A DNA stretch of 64,000 nt, taken from NCBI RefSeq assembly GCF_003332825.1, contig NZ_QIRF01000001.1, positions 186,001-250,000 of the forward strand. The letters are read 5' to 3'. Source of the DNA: Dyella sp. C9. GTDB lineage: Bacteria; Pseudomonadota; Gammaproteobacteria; Xanthomonadales; Rhodanobacteraceae. Under the pieces are notes generated by a model, which saw only the letters and a program-made list of their open reading frames with translations, made no database searches and was not told the origin of the DNA. The position numbers and the translations under genes were made by a program. How positions within the stretch are numbered: the first letter of the stretch is position 1; every line of letters starts with the position of its first letter. Shown here one piece after another: positions 38,685 through 47,809 of the stretch.

Positions 38685-41297
38685 GTGACCAGAAAAAAAG
38701 AACCACGCAAAGGCAAGCAGGACGCCACATTCAGCCCCCCCAAGGCCCCGAAGAAGGGAGCCGCGCGGACGCGTCGCTCGGCGCTCGATCCGTCGCTGGG
38801 ACGCGTGGGGCAGGTGGATGATCCGCATGCCGAACGCGAAGCCCAACGCTATGAGCGGCCCATCCCCAGCCGTGAAGCGATCCTCGCCCTGCTCGAACAG
38901 CGCGGCGAACTGTTGACGGAGGCGCGCATCGCCGATGCGCTGTCGCTGCGCGACGAGTACGAACTCAATGCCCTGCGCAAGCGCCTGGGCGCCATGGTGC
39001 GCGACGGCCAACTGCTGCTGGGCCGTCGTGGCGGCTATGCACCGGCCAACAAGCTCGACCTGATTCCCGGCGTTGTGCTGGCCAACGCCGAAGGCTACGG
39101 CTTCCTGCGTCCGGATGACGGCGGCGACGATCTCTACCTGTCGCCTCAGCAGATGCGCTCGGTGCTGCATGGCGACCGCGTGCTGGCCAGCGTGGTCGGC
39201 ATCGACCGCCGCGGCCGCAAGCAGGGCGCCATCGTGGAAGTGCTGCAGCGTCGCTCGCCGCGCCTGGTGGGTCGCGTGGTGATCGAGAACGGCGTGATGC
39301 TGGTGGCCCCGGACGACCGTCGCCTGCACCAGGACGTGATGATCGTGCCCGGCCAGGACATGGGTGCACGCTCCGGCCAGATCGTGGTCGCCGAGATCAC
39401 CGACCCGCCGACGCCGCATCGCGGACCGCTGGGCGCGATCCGCGCCGTGCTGGGCGAACGCCTGCAGCCGTCGTTGCTGGTGGAGATGGCGATTGCCAGC
39501 CACGACCTGCCACACGAATGGCCTGACGCCGTGATACGCGAGGCCGCCCAGGTCGAGCCGCAGGTGACCGCCGCCGAGCGCGAGGGCCGGGTCGACCTGC
39601 GCTCGCTGCCGCTGGTCACCATCGATGGCGCCGACGCCCGCGACTTCGACGACGCCGTGTACGCTGAGCCGCGCCGCGGTGGTGGCTATCGGCTGGTGGT
39701 GGCGATCGCCGACGTCTCGCACTACGTCAAGGTGAGCTCAGCGCTGGACAAGGAAGCCTACGAGCGCAGTACCTCCACCTATTTCCCCGGCTTCGTGGTG
39801 CCGATGCTGCCGGAGACGCTGTCCAACGGCATCTGCTCGCTGAACCCCAAGGTCGAACGCCTGTGCATGGTGTGCGACATGGTGGTGGATGACAACGGCG
39901 AGGTGGTGCGCTCGAAGTTCTACGACGCGGTGATGCGCTCGCACGCGCGGCTCACCTATGACCGCGTGTGGCAGGCCATCGGCCTCAACGACGCCGACGC
40001 GCGCCACGAGCTGGCCGATGTGCTGCCCCAGCTGGAGCACCTGCATGGCCTCTACAAGTTGATGGCCGAGCAGCGCAAGCGCCGCGGCGCCATCGATTTC
40101 GAGACGCCGGAAGTGAAGTTCCGCCTCGACCAGCGCGGCGAAGTGGAGGCCATGGGCGCCACCGAGCGCAACGACGCGCACAAGCTGATCGAGGAATGCA
40201 TGATCGCCGCCAACGTGCAGGCGGCGTTGTTCCTGGAAAAGAAGAAGATCCCTGCGCTGTTCCGCGCGCACGAACCGCCGCCGGCCGAGAAGTACGAAGA
40301 CCTGCAGCAGTTCCTGCGCGAGTTCAAGCTGCGCATGCCGTCGGTGGAGGAGGTGACTCCGGCGGACTTCTCCGATGTGTTGCGCCTGGTGAAGGATCGC
40401 CCCGAGCGCGAACTGATCCAGTCGGTGCTGTTGCGTGCGCAGAGCATGGCGGCCTACCAGCCGGACAACCGTGGCCACTTCGGCCTGGCGCTGGATGCCT
40501 ACGCGCACTTCACCTCGCCGATCCGGCGTTATCCCGACCTGCTGGTGCATCGCGCGATCCGCTACGCGATCGCAGGTGGCAAGCCCTCCGGCTACAGCTA
40601 CACCGCCGGCGAGATGGCGGCCATGGCCGTGCATTGCTCGCAGCGCGAGCGTCGCGCCGAGGAAGCCGAGCGCGACGTGGACGAGCGCTTCAAGTGCGCC
40701 TGGATGTCCAAGCACGTGGGCAGCGAGTTCGAGGGCACCGTCACCGGCGTCACCTCGTTCGGCCTGTTCGTGGAACTGGACGAGTCGAAGGTGTCGGGCC
40801 TGGTGCACATCAGCCAGCTGTCCAACGACTATTACCACTTCGATCCGGTGCGCCATCTGCTCAAGGGCGAACGCAGCGGCATGCAGTTCCGGCTGGGCGA
40901 CCACGTGCGCATCCAGGTGCTGCGCGCCTCGCTGGAGGATCGCAAGATCGACTTCCGCCTGGTCTCGCCACGCAAGGAAAAGAGCGTGGCGCCGCCCACC
41001 ACCGAGCGCCGCTACGACTATGCCGCCGCAGGCGACCGTTATTCGCTGCCGCACGCGCGCAAGGCGACGCCACGGCCCGCGCCGCGCGATAATGCCGGCC
41101 CCGAGCTGGCGCTGCCGCCGTTGCCCCCGCTGGATCGCAAGGCCAAGCCCAAGGCTGGCCCGGCGAAGAGTGAGGGCAAGGGCGTGCTCGCCAAGGTGAA
41201 ATCGGCGGCCAAGGGCAAGCTCAAGGCGGTGAAGGCCGCCGCGTCCAAGGCCACCGCCAAGGCCCGCAAGGCCAGCAAGAATAAAGGCAAACGATGA
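38685..41297 (+). CDS. rnr: Ribonuclease R
   Basis: 3'-5' exoribonuclease that degrades structured RNA and finishes rRNA and mRNA turnover. The 870-residue protein has an N-terminal basic leader with a winged-helix region (about 55-105), cold-shock domains, the RNB catalytic domain with DGADARDFDDAV (metal-binding aspartates) and HFTSPIRRYPDLLVHR, an S1 domain (EGTVTGVTSFGLFVELDES), and a Lys/Ala-rich tail of about 60 residues. The GTG at 38685 follows AAGGCAAGGAA. It heads a short operon with rlmB and two small membrane-protein genes. Confidence 0.97.
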   Translation: MTRKKEPRKGKQDATFSPPKAPKKGAARTRRSALDPSLGRVGQVDDPHAEREAQRYERPIPSREAILALLEQRGELLTEARIADALSLRDEYELNALRKRLGAMVRDGQLLLGRRGGYAPANKLDLIPGVVLANAEGYGFLRPDDGGDDLYLSPQQMRSVLHGDRVLASVVGIDRRGRKQGAIVEVLQRRSPRLVGRVVIENGVMLVAPDDRRLHQDVMIVPGQDMGARSGQIVVAEITDPPTPHRGPLGAIRAVLGERLQPSLLVEMAIASHDLPHEWPDAVIREAAQVEPQVTAAEREGRVDLRSLPLVTIDGADARDFDDAVYAEPRRGGGYRLVVAIADVSHYVKVSSALDKEAYERSTSTYFPGFVVPMLPETLSNGICSLNPKVERLCMVCDMVVDDNGEVVRSKFYDAVMRSHARLTYDRVWQAIGLNDADARHELADVLPQLEHLHGLYKLMAEQRKRRGAIDFETPEVKFRLDQRGEVEAMGATERNDAHKLIEECMIAANVQAALFLEKKKIPALFRAHEPPPAEKYEDLQQFLREFKLRMPSVEEVTPADFSDVLRLVKDRPERELIQSVLLRAQSMAAYQPDNRGHFGLALDAYAHFTSPIRRYPDLLVHRAIRYAIAGGKPSGYSYTAGEMAAMAVHCSQRERRAEEAERDVDERFKCAWMSKHVGSEFEGTVTGVTSFGLFVELDESKVSGLVHISQLSNDYYHFDPVRHLLKGERSGMQFRLGDHVRIQVLRASLEDRKIDFRLVSPRKEKSVAPPTTERRYDYAAAGDRYSLPHARKATPRPAPRDNAGPELALPPLPPLDRKAKPKAGPAKSEGKGVLAKVKSAAKGKLKAVKAAASKATAKARKASKNKGKR

Positions 41298-42040
41298 GTG
41301 AGAGTTGGATCGTCGGGATCAACCCGGTCGAAGGCGCGCTGAGCAACGACGCCGCGCGCGTGCGCGAGCTGCTGGTGGAGCAGGGCCAGCGCAATGCGCG
41401 CGTGCAGGAACTGGCCACGCGCGCCAAGGCGCTGAACATCCCCGTGCACCACCGCCCGCGCGAGCAGCTGGATCGGCTGGCCGGCGAGGCGCGCCACCAG
41501 GGCGTGGTGGCGCGCTATGAGGCGCCGCCGATGGGCAGCGAGAACGACATCGAAGGCCTGCTGGAAGCGGCTGGCCAGGATGCGCTGGTGCTGGTGCTCG
41601 ATGGCGTGACCGATCCGCACAACCTCGGCGCCTGCCTGCGCAGCGCCGCGGCGGCCAGGGCCACCATGGTGATCGTGCCCAAGGACCGCGCGGTCGGCCT
41701 GACGCCGGTGGTGCGGCGTGCTTCGGCCGGCGGCGCCGACCGCGTGCCGCTGATCGCCGCCACCAACCTGGCGCGTGCGCTGCGCACGCTCAAGGATGCC
41801 GGCGTGTGGATCACCGGCCTGGCTGGCGACACCGATACGTCGATCTACAGCGTCGACATGCGTGGCCCGGTGGCCCTGGTGCTGGGCAGCGAGGGCGAGG
41901 GCATGCGCCGGCTGACCCGCGAGACCTGCGATTTCGTGGCAAAGATCCCGATGCCTGGCGCGATGGAGAGCCTCAACGTCTCCGTTGCCACCGGCGTCGT
42001 CCTGTTCGAGGCATTGCGGCAAAGGAGTGAAAAGCGATGA
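41294..42040 (+). CDS. rlmB: 23S rRNA (guanosine-2251-2'-O)-methyltransferase
   Basis: SPOUT methyltransferase that modifies G2251 in the ribosomal P loop. The 248 residues include the N-terminal substrate-binding part (INPVEGALSND) and the knot motifs DGVTDPHNLGACLRSA, LVLGSEGEGM and MPGAMESLNVSVATGV. Coupled to rnr by ATGA, the usual rnr-rlmB pairing of gammaproteobacteria. Confidence 0.97.
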   Translation: MSESWIVGINPVEGALSNDAARVRELLVEQGQRNARVQELATRAKALNIPVHHRPREQLDRLAGEARHQGVVARYEAPPMGSENDIEGLLEAAGQDALVLVLDGVTDPHNLGACLRSAAAARATMVIVPKDRAVGLTPVVRRASAGGADRVPLIAATNLARALRTLKDAGVWITGLAGDTDTSIYSVDMRGPVALVLGSEGEGMRRLTRETCDFVAKIPMPGAMESLNVSVATGVVLFEALRQRSEKR

Positions 42041-42324
42041 CGTTCCTGTGGCACGACTGGGCGGGTTATATCGGCGTGGTGCTGGTGTTGCTGGCGTTCC
42101 TGCTGCTGCAGGCGCACAAGCTGCATGGCAATGGACTGCTCTATCAGCTGATGAACGTGCTGGGCGCGCTGGGCGTGGCGCTGTCGCTACTGTTTGGCGT
42201 GTCACCGATGAACTGGCCGGCGTTCCTGATGCAGCTGGCGTGGATCTGCATCGGCATCTACGGCATCCTGCATTCGGCGCGCGCCCGCCGTGAGGCACGC
42301 GAACTGGGCAGCAAGATCGGCTGA
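42037..42324 (+). CDS. Small membrane protein, CBU_0592-like family
   Basis: A 95-residue protein with three likely transmembrane helices (about 9-26, 37-54 and 60-80) and a basic tail. YIGVVLVLLAFLLLQ, NGLLYQLMNVLGALGV and QLAWICIGIYG fit a small integral membrane family often left as hypothetical. Coupled to rlmB by ATGA overlap. Function not known. Confidence 0.75.
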   Translation: MTFLWHDWAGYIGVVLVLLAFLLLQAHKLHGNGLLYQLMNVLGALGVALSLLFGVSPMNWPAFLMQLAWICIGIYGILHSARARREARELGSKIG

Positions 42325-42384
42325 TCGGGGCGTTCAGGCAGCCCGTGTAGAATGGTGTGGCTGGCTCCGCAATGGGGCCAGCCC

Positions 42385-42431
42385 TGCGGGGACGACCCTG
42401 CATGCGAGTGGTTTTGCGGGGACGACCCTGC
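42385..42431 (+). ncRNA. Guanidine-II (mini-ykkC) riboswitch before sugE
   Basis: Two copies of the hairpin GCGGGGACGACCCTGC, each with an ACGA tetraloop on a six-base-pair stem, are joined by a 14-nt linker. Paired hairpins with ACGR loops define the guanidine-II riboswitch. The second ends 11 nt before the AGGAG ribosome site of a small multidrug-resistance gene of SugE/Gdx type, a known guanidinium exporter. Control of translation is therefore likely. Confidence 0.93.
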
Positions 42432-42453
42432 TCTTCATCCAGAGGAGCGCTTC

Positions 42454-42777
42454 ATGCCCTGGATCTATCTTGCCCTTGCCGGACTGTTCGAAGTGGTCTG
42501 GGCGGTGGGGCTCAAATACACCGAAGGTTTCAGCCGCCTGTGGCCGAGCGTGATCACCGTGTCCGCCATGACGGCGAGCATCATCCTGCTGGCGATGGCG
42601 GTGAAGACGCTGCCGATCGGCACCGCGTATGCGATATGGACCGGCATCGGCGCGGTAGGCGCGGTGATTCTCGGCATGCTGCTGTTTGGCGACAGCGCCT
42701 CGCCGCTGCGTCTGGCCTGCGTGGGCCTGGTGGTGCTTGGCATGGTGGGGCTGAAGATCACCAGCGGGGCGCACTGA
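42454..42777 (+). CDS. sugE: Guanidinium exporter SugE/Gdx (SMR family)
   Basis: A 107-residue four-helix small-multidrug-resistance protein. It has the early Glu in [14 protein letters not shown] (residue 13, the proton/substrate site), then helices around [39 protein letters not shown] and [16 protein letters not shown]. The WAVGLKY and GTAYAIW motifs fit Gdx. SMR proteins of this type export guanidinium in exchange for protons, and the upstream riboswitch supports that over general drug efflux. The ATG at 42454 follows AGAGGAGCGC. Confidence 0.93.
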   Translation: MPWIYLALAGLFEVVWAVGLKYTEGFSRLWPSVITVSAMTASIILLAMAVKTLPIGTAYAIWTGIGAVGAVILGMLLFGDSASPLRLACVGLVVLGMVGLKITSGAH

Positions 42778-42790
42778 TCTGCGTTGTGGC

Positions 42791-42862
42791 AAGCCCCGCA
42801 CCCTCACTCCAATCCCTCTCTCCCACAGGGACTACCTTCGGGTCGCCAAGGGGAGCGGGGCC
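42791..42862 (-). repeat. Dispersed CTACCTTCGG repeat, copy R4
   Basis: In the sugE-phoU spacer. Contains exact core ACTACCTTCGGGTCGC (42831-42846) inside CGCACCCTCACTCCAATCCCTC...CCACAGGG and GGGGAGCGGGG. Confidence 0.65.
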
Positions 42863-42867
42863 ATCGA

Positions 42868-43602
42868 TCACTCAGGCTTGTTGCCCAGCTTGGTCAGCTC
42901 GGGATTCGAGGTGAAGTCGCGCTTGGCGCGCTGCGCGTTGAGCGGCTCGCCGTTGACCTGGTACCACACGCTTTCGGCGATGTTGGTGGCGTGGTCGCCG
43001 ATGCGCTCGATATTCTTGGCCATGAACAGCAGGTGCGTGCACGGCGTGATGTTGCGCGGGTCTTCCATCATGTAGGTGAGCAGCTGGCGGAAGTAGCCGG
43101 TATAGGCTTCGTCCAGCTCGGCGTCGTCCTTCCACACCTGGTAGGCGCGTTCTGCGTCGCGGTCGCGGTACGCGATGAGCACGTCGCGCACTTCCTGCGC
43201 GGCCAGCTCGGCCAGGTAGCCCAGGCCGCTGGTGGGGGCGATCGGGGCCACCATCGACAGCGGGATGGAGCGCTTGGCCACGTTGGCGGCGTAATCACCA
43301 ATACGCTCGATGTCGGCGGCGATGCGCAGCGCGGCGAACACGTTGCGCAGGTCGCCGGCGATCGGCGCACGCAGGGCCAGCAGGCGCACCACGTCGTGGC
43401 TGATTTCCTGCTCGAGCTGGTCGATGGCGTCGTCGTTGTTGACCACGTGCTGGGCGGCGCGCTCGTCGCGGCGGTCGATCACGTCAATGGCTGCTTCGAG
43501 CTGGCTCACCGCAAGCTCGCCCATGCGGACGATCTCGCCGGTGAGGCGGGTCAGCTCGTCGTCGTAGCTCTTGATGATGTGTTCTTTGTTGCTGCCGCTC
43601 AT
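42868..43602 (-). CDS. phoU: Phosphate-specific transport accessory protein PhoU
   Basis: Cytoplasmic regulator linking the Pst transporter to the PhoR kinase: with phosphate in plenty it keeps the Pho response off. The 244-residue protein is all helical with two repeated three-helix halves; SQLEAAIDVIDRRDERAAQHV and ISHDVVRLLALRAP mark the first, and IERIGDYAANVAKR / IERIGDHATNIAE carry the acidic metal-binding motif of each half. Last gene of pstSCAB-phoU, separated from pstB by a repeat-bearing spacer. Confidence 0.97.
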   Translation of the reverse strand: MSGSNKEHIIKSYDDELTRLTGEIVRMGELAVSQLEAAIDVIDRRDERAAQHVVNNDDAIDQLEQEISHDVVRLLALRAPIAGDLRNVFAALRIAADIERIGDYAANVAKRSIPLSMVAPIAPTSGLGYLAELAAQEVRDVLIAYRDRDAERAYQVWKDDAELDEAYTGYFRQLLTYMMEDPRNITPCTHLLFMAKNIERIGDHATNIAESVWYQVNGEPLNAQRAKRDFTSNPELTKLGNKPE

Positions 43603-43610
43603 AAGCGTTC

Positions 43611-43684
43611 TCGGGAATAGAGAATAGGGAATCGAGAATAGGTCTGGCGTGCGGGTTTTACTATTCCCGATTCACCATTTCCTA
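43611..43684. repeat. GGGAATAG inverted repeat between pstB and phoU
   Basis: A short block GGGAATAGAGAATAGGGAATCGAGAATAGG faces its inverted counterpart CTATTCCCGATTCACCATTTCCTATTCTC, with about 16 nt between. Unlike its GC-rich surroundings it is AT-rich; it can fold into a long imperfect hairpin within the pst operon. Confidence 0.6.
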
Positions 43685-43696
43685 TTCTCAGCTTAA

Positions 43697-44512
43697 TTAG
43701 CCGAAACGACCGGTAATGTAATCTTCGGTCTGCTTCTTGCTGGGCTTGGTGAAGATCTGTTCGGTGCGGTCGAATTCGATCAGCTCGCCCAGGTACATGA
43801 AGGCGGTGAGGTCCGAGCAACGGGCCGCCTGCTGCATGTTGTGGGTGACGATGACTATGGTGTATTGGCTCTTGAGCTCTTCCACCAGCTGTTCGATGCG
43901 GCCGGTGGCGATCGGGTCGAGCGCCGAGGTCGGTTCGTCCAGCAGCAGCACTTCGGGCTTGAGCGCGATGCCGCGGGCGATGCACAGGCGCTGCTGCTGG
44001 CCGCCGGAGAGGCCCAGCGCGCTCTGCTTGAGCTTGTCCTTCACCTCGTCCCACAGGGCGGCGCTGCGCAGCGCCTGCTCCACGCGGATGTCCATGTCGG
44101 CGCGCGAAAGCTTCTCGTGGTGGCGGATGCCGTAGGCCACGTTCTCGAAGATGGTCATCGGGAACGGCACCGGCTTCTGGAACACCATGCCAACCTTGCT
44201 GCGCAGGCGGTTCATGGAATAGCCGGAGTCGAGGATGTTCTCGCCGTCCAGGACGATCTCGCCCTTGGCCTCGAGCTTGGGATAGATCGCGTAGATGCGG
44301 TTGAAGATGCGCAGCAGGGTGGACTTGCCGCAGCCGGACGGGCCAATGATGGCCGTCACCTTCTTCTCCGGGATATCCATGTTGATGCCTTTCAGCGCAT
44401 GGAACCCGTTGTAGTAGAAATGCAGGTCGCGCACCTTGATCTTGGTGGGCGCGATAGGGGCAGACATGGCCGCGGACTGCGGATGAATGCCAGCGGCGGC
44501 GGGCTCAGTCAT
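43697..44512 (-). CDS. pstB: Phosphate ABC transporter ATPase PstB
   Basis: Hydrolyses ATP to drive phosphate uptake through PstCA. The 271 residues contain Walker [10 protein letters not shown], signature [14 protein letters not shown], Walker [14 protein letters not shown] and the switch His of VTHNM. AAGGTG lies before the ATG at 44512, which overlaps the end of pstA by 8 nt. A later in-frame ATG at 44467 is an alternative. Confidence 0.97.
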   Translation of the reverse strand: MTEPAAAGIHPQSAAMSAPIAPTKIKVRDLHFYYNGFHALKGINMDIPEKKVTAIIGPSGCGKSTLLRIFNRIYAIYPKLEAKGEIVLDGENILDSGYSMNRLRSKVGMVFQKPVPFPMTIFENVAYGIRHHEKLSRADMDIRVEQALRSAALWDEVKDKLKQSALGLSGGQQQRLCIARGIALKPEVLLLDEPTSALDPIATGRIEQLVEELKSQYTIVIVTHNMQQAARCSDLTAFMYLGELIEFDRTEQIFTKPSKKQTEDYITGRFG

Positions 44513-45380
44513 GGGACACCTTGTTGCGGGAAAGGACCAGACGGGAAGCAAGGCTCAGCAGCAGCACGAACATGGTGACCACGAACGCGCCCGCCCAGGC
44601 GATGGCATGCATGCCATCGCCCGGGTCGTTGGCGTACTGGTAGATCACCTGCGGCAGGCTGGACATCTTGTCCGACGGGTTGAAGGTCAGGTAGTTGTTG
44701 CCGAATGCGGTGAACAGCAGCGGGGCGGTTTCGCCACTGATGCGCGCCAGCGCCAGCAGCACGCCGGTGATGATGCCCGAGCGCGCCGCGCGGATCAGGA
44801 TCTGCATGGTGAGCTTCCACTGCGGGATGCCCAGCGACAGCGCGGCCTCGCGCAGGGTGGAGGGCACCAGGCGCAGCATTTCGTCCGAGGTGCGCACGAT
44901 CACCGGCAGCGCGATCAGCGCCAGCGCCACGCCGCCGGCCCAGCCGGAGAACGTGGTGGAGCCATCGGTGAGGGCGGTGGTCGGCAGCACCACGATGGTG
45001 TAGACGAACAGGCCCAGCACGATCGACGGTGCCGACAGCAGGATGTCGTTGAGGAAGCGGATCGACTCGCCCAGCTTGGTGCCGCTGGCGTACTCGGCCA
45101 GCCAGGTGCCGGCCAGCACGCCGATCGGCGTGGCGATGGCGATGCCGATCAGGTTGACAATGAGGCTGCCGACCATCGCGTTGAGCAGGCCGCCGTCCTC
45201 GCCATAGGCAGTGATCTTGGTGAACAGCTTGAGGTCGAGCGCGCCGATGCCCTGGCGCAGCGTTTCCCACAGGATCCAGGCCAGGAACACCAGGCCGATC
45301 AGCGTGGCGACCATGCTGAGCGCGAGCGCAACGATGTTGGTGATGCGCCGGCGCGTGTAGATGAACGAGTTGGCAGCCAT
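44505..45380 (-). CDS. pstA: Phosphate ABC transporter permease PstA
   Basis: Inner-membrane permease of 291 residues with six transmembrane helices. Marked by [19 protein letters not shown], the [12 protein letters not shown] stretch with its conserved Pro-Ser, and the coupling loop [20 protein letters not shown] that docks PstB. It pairs with PstC; the two starts and stops overlap by one base (TGATG). Confidence 0.97.
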   Translation of the reverse strand: MAANSFIYTRRRITNIVALALSMVATLIGLVFLAWILWETLRQGIGALDLKLFTKITAYGEDGGLLNAMVGSLIVNLIGIAIATPIGVLAGTWLAEYASGTKLGESIRFLNDILLSAPSIVLGLFVYTIVVLPTTALTDGSTTFSGWAGGVALALIALPVIVRTSDEMLRLVPSTLREAALSLGIPQWKLTMQILIRAARSGIITGVLLALARISGETAPLLFTAFGNNYLTFNPSDKMSSLPQVIYQYANDPGDGMHAIAWAGAFVVTMFVLLLSLASRLVLSRNKVSHD

Positions 45381-46399
45381 CAGCGGCCCTCCTTGTGGGC
45401 CAGCTGGCGCAGCATCCAGCGAGCGATCAGCAGTACGAAGAAGGTCACCACGAACAGCAGGAAGGCCAGCGCCATCAGGGTGGACTTCTGCAGGCCGGCG
45501 GCCTCGCTGAACTGGTTGGCGATGGTGGAGGCGATGGATGCGCCCGGATCGAGGATCGATGCGGACAGCTGCATGGCGTTGCCGAGCACGAAGGTCACCG
45601 CCATGGTTTCGCCGAGCGCGCGGCCCAGGCCCAGGAAGATGCCGCCGATCACCGCCGAACGGGTATAGGGCAGCACGATGTCCCAGGACACCTCCCAGGT
45701 GCTGGAGCCCAGCGCATAGGCCGACTCCTTAAGGCGCGAGGGCACGGTCTGGAACACTTCGCGCATCACCGAGGAGATGAACGGGATGATCATCACGGCC
45801 AGCACGATGCCGGCGGTGAGGATGCTGGCGCCGAACGGGTAGTCGCTGCCGAACAGTTTGCCGACGAAGGGCACGTGGGCAGCCACCCACGACAGCTTGC
45901 CGTCGTCCGGCTTGTCGCCCAGGTAGTTGGTGAGCCAGGGCTTGATGTGGTCGGCGAAGAAGGGCGCGAAGATGAAGAGGCCCCACATGCCGTAGATGAT
46001 CGAAGGAATACCGGCCAGCAGCTCGATGGCCGAGGACACCGGCGTGCGCAGCCACGGCGGCGCCACTTCGGAGAGGTACAGGGCGATGCCGAAGCTCACC
46101 GGCACCGCGATCAGCAGGGCGATCAGCGAGGTGACGATGGTGCCGTACACCGGCACGAGGGCACCGTAGGTATCGCTGCTTGGATCCCAGGTGGAGCTGA
46201 CCAGGAAGTGCCAGCCGAAGGTGCCGAACGCGTGGCGGCCACCCCACAGGGTGGCGCCGGCGGCGCCGAGCAGGCAGGCCAGCACCAGCAGGGCGCAGCC
46301 CTTGAGCAGCCAGCCGAACAGCCGGTCGTGTCGTGCGTCGCGATGCGCGCGCGCTTCCTGGGCCAGGGTGGAGGCGACGGCGCCTACGTTCGCTTGCAT
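45380..46399 (-). CDS. pstC: Phosphate ABC transporter permease PstC
   Basis: Second permease of the phosphate importer, 339 residues with an N-terminal cytoplasmic stretch of about 35 residues and six helices. Motifs ELLAGIPSIIYGMWGLF and LKESAYALGSSTWEVSWDIVLPY (coupling loop) fit PstC. A region of about 50 residues rich in Lys and Asp (KPWLTNYLGDKPDDGKL) forms a periplasmic loop between helices. Start at 46399; separated from pstS by 190 nt with two hairpins. Confidence 0.96.
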   Translation of the reverse strand: MQANVGAVASTLAQEARAHRDARHDRLFGWLLKGCALLVLACLLGAAGATLWGGRHAFGTFGWHFLVSSTWDPSSDTYGALVPVYGTIVTSLIALLIAVPVSFGIALYLSEVAPPWLRTPVSSAIELLAGIPSIIYGMWGLFIFAPFFADHIKPWLTNYLGDKPDDGKLSWVAAHVPFVGKLFGSDYPFGASILTAGIVLAVMIIPFISSVMREVFQTVPSRLKESAYALGSSTWEVSWDIVLPYTRSAVIGGIFLGLGRALGETMAVTFVLGNAMQLSASILDPGASIASTIANQFSEAAGLQKSTLMALAFLLFVVTFFVLLIARWMLRQLAHKEGR

Positions 46400-46493
46400 G
46401 TGCAGAGGATTCCTCAGCAATCAGGCCCGGCTGGGCACACGTGCCTGTCCGGTCGGTGGACGTTGCGCCGGATTGCGGCGCCTTTCAACAGCA

Positions 46494-46580
46494 GGCCGCC
46501 CGAGGTTAGTCGGGCGGCCGTGGTGGTGCGGTCAAGCGGGCAGGATAGGGCTCGCCGGTTGCCGTAGCATGACCGGCGAG
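46494..46580 (-). terminator. Two hairpins in the pstS-pstC spacer
   Basis: A 10-bp stem GGCCGCCCGA/TCGGGCGGCC (46494-46519) and a 9-bp stem CTCGCCGGT/ACCGGCGAG (46551-46580), neither with a clear T-run. They probably protect or partly end the pstS message, giving much more binding protein than permease. Confidence 0.55.
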
Positions 46581-46589
46581 ACGCATTCC

Positions 46590-47624
46590 TCAGTGCTTGT
46601 ACTCGGTGCTCCAGTACGCCTCGATCTTCTGCACCAGGTTCTCCGGCAGCGCGACGTAGTCGAGCGAGGCGGCATCCTTCTGGCCGTTCTCGAGCGCCCA
46701 CTTGAAGAACTCGAAGGCCACCTTGGTGTGCTCGGCGTTCTTCGGCTTCTTGTACATCACCACCCAGGTGGTCGCGGTGATCGGCCACGCCTGCGCACCG
46801 GAGGCGTTGGTCATGATCACGTTGAAGTCCTTGGCGCTGGCCCAGTCGGCGGTCGCAGCGGCAGCGGCGAAGGCATCGGCGCTCGGCGCGACGACCTGGC
46901 CGGCGGCGTTCTTCAGGTTCACCCAGCTGATCTTGTTCTTCACGGCATAGGCGTACTCGACGTAGCCGATCGAACCGATGATCTGCTTGACGTACTGCGA
47001 CACGCCTTCGTTGCCCTTGCCACCCACGCCGGTCGGCCATTCGACGGCGGTGCCGAACTTCACCTTGGTCGCCCAGTCATTGCTGACCTTGGACAGGTAG
47101 TTGGTGAAGTTGAACGAGGTGCCCGAACCGTCCGAACGATGCACGACCGTGATCTTCTTGGCCGGCAGGTTCACGCCGGCGTTCATCGCGGCGATCTTCG
47201 GGTCGTTCCACATGGTGATCTTGCCGAGGAAGATGTCGGCGAGGGTGGGGCCGTCGAGCTTGATCTGGCCGGCTTCGATGCCCGGGATGTTCACCACCGG
47301 AACGATGCCGCCCACCACGACCGGGAACTGGCCCAGGCCGTACTGCGCGAGATCCTCGGCCTTCACCGGGGCGTCGGTGGCGCCGAAGTCGATGGTGCCT
47401 TCCTTGATCTGCGCCACGCCGGCGCCCGAGCCGACGGACTGGTAGTTGAGCTTGTTGCCGGTCTTCTCGGCATAGCCGGCAGACCACTTGGAGAGCACCG
47501 GGTAGACGAAGCTCGAGCCCGCACCGGTGATGTCGGTGGCGTGCGCGGACATGCCGAACAGCGAGGCCGCGGCGAACACGGCGGTCGTGCCGATGCGAGA
47601 CAGGTATTTCGTTGAGGTCAACAC
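46590..47624 (-). CDS. pstS: Phosphate-binding protein PstS
   Basis: Periplasmic phosphate receptor of the Pst transporter. The 344-residue precursor has a signal peptide ending MSAHA, followed by TDITGAGSSFVYPVLSKW, SVGSGAGVAQIKEGTIDFG and HRSDGSGTSFNFTNYLS, which carry the phosphate-ligand Ser, Asp and Arg. A GTG start at 47624 has AAGGAG 7 nt upstream. First gene of the operon, behind a Pho-box-like site. Confidence 0.97.
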   Translation of the reverse strand: MLTSTKYLSRIGTTAVFAAASLFGMSAHATDITGAGSSFVYPVLSKWSAGYAEKTGNKLNYQSVGSGAGVAQIKEGTIDFGATDAPVKAEDLAQYGLGQFPVVVGGIVPVVNIPGIEAGQIKLDGPTLADIFLGKITMWNDPKIAAMNAGVNLPAKKITVVHRSDGSGTSFNFTNYLSKVSNDWATKVKFGTAVEWPTGVGGKGNEGVSQYVKQIIGSIGYVEYAYAVKNKISWVNLKNAAGQVVAPSADAFAAAAATADWASAKDFNVIMTNASGAQAWPITATTWVVMYKKPKNAEHTKVAFEFFKWALENGQKDAASLDYVALPENLVQKIEAYWSTEYKH

Positions 47625-47705
47625 GGTGGCTCCTTAAGCGTAAGGGTCTCGGGGGATTCCCGCCCTCCGTTATTTCATGCGTGCCGTGTTGCAATGAAAT
47701 GAGTT

Positions 47706-47757
47706 CAATGTTTCAGCGGTATGACAGTCTCAACATGGCTGTCATAGGGTGCTGATA
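47706..47757. promoter_or_regulatory. Pho-box-like sites before pstS
   Basis: On the minus strand CTGTCATACCG-CTGAAACATTG (47706-47727) fits the 11-bp-repeat PhoB box towards pstS. On the plus strand CTGTCATAGGGTGCTGATA (47739-47757) is a second match in the opposite direction. PhoB binding is inferred. Confidence 0.65.
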
Positions 47758-47809
47758 AAAAAGGAATTAAGCGGCAAGCCCCGCAGCCAGGCGAGGCAGC
47801 CTTCCTTCT

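Noticed and set aside
42385..42431. Two short direct repeats as a possible CRISPR remnant
   Set aside because: The units are only 16 nt, each is a hairpin with an ACGA loop, and the pair sits before a SugE gene, so a guanidine-II riboswitch explains them.
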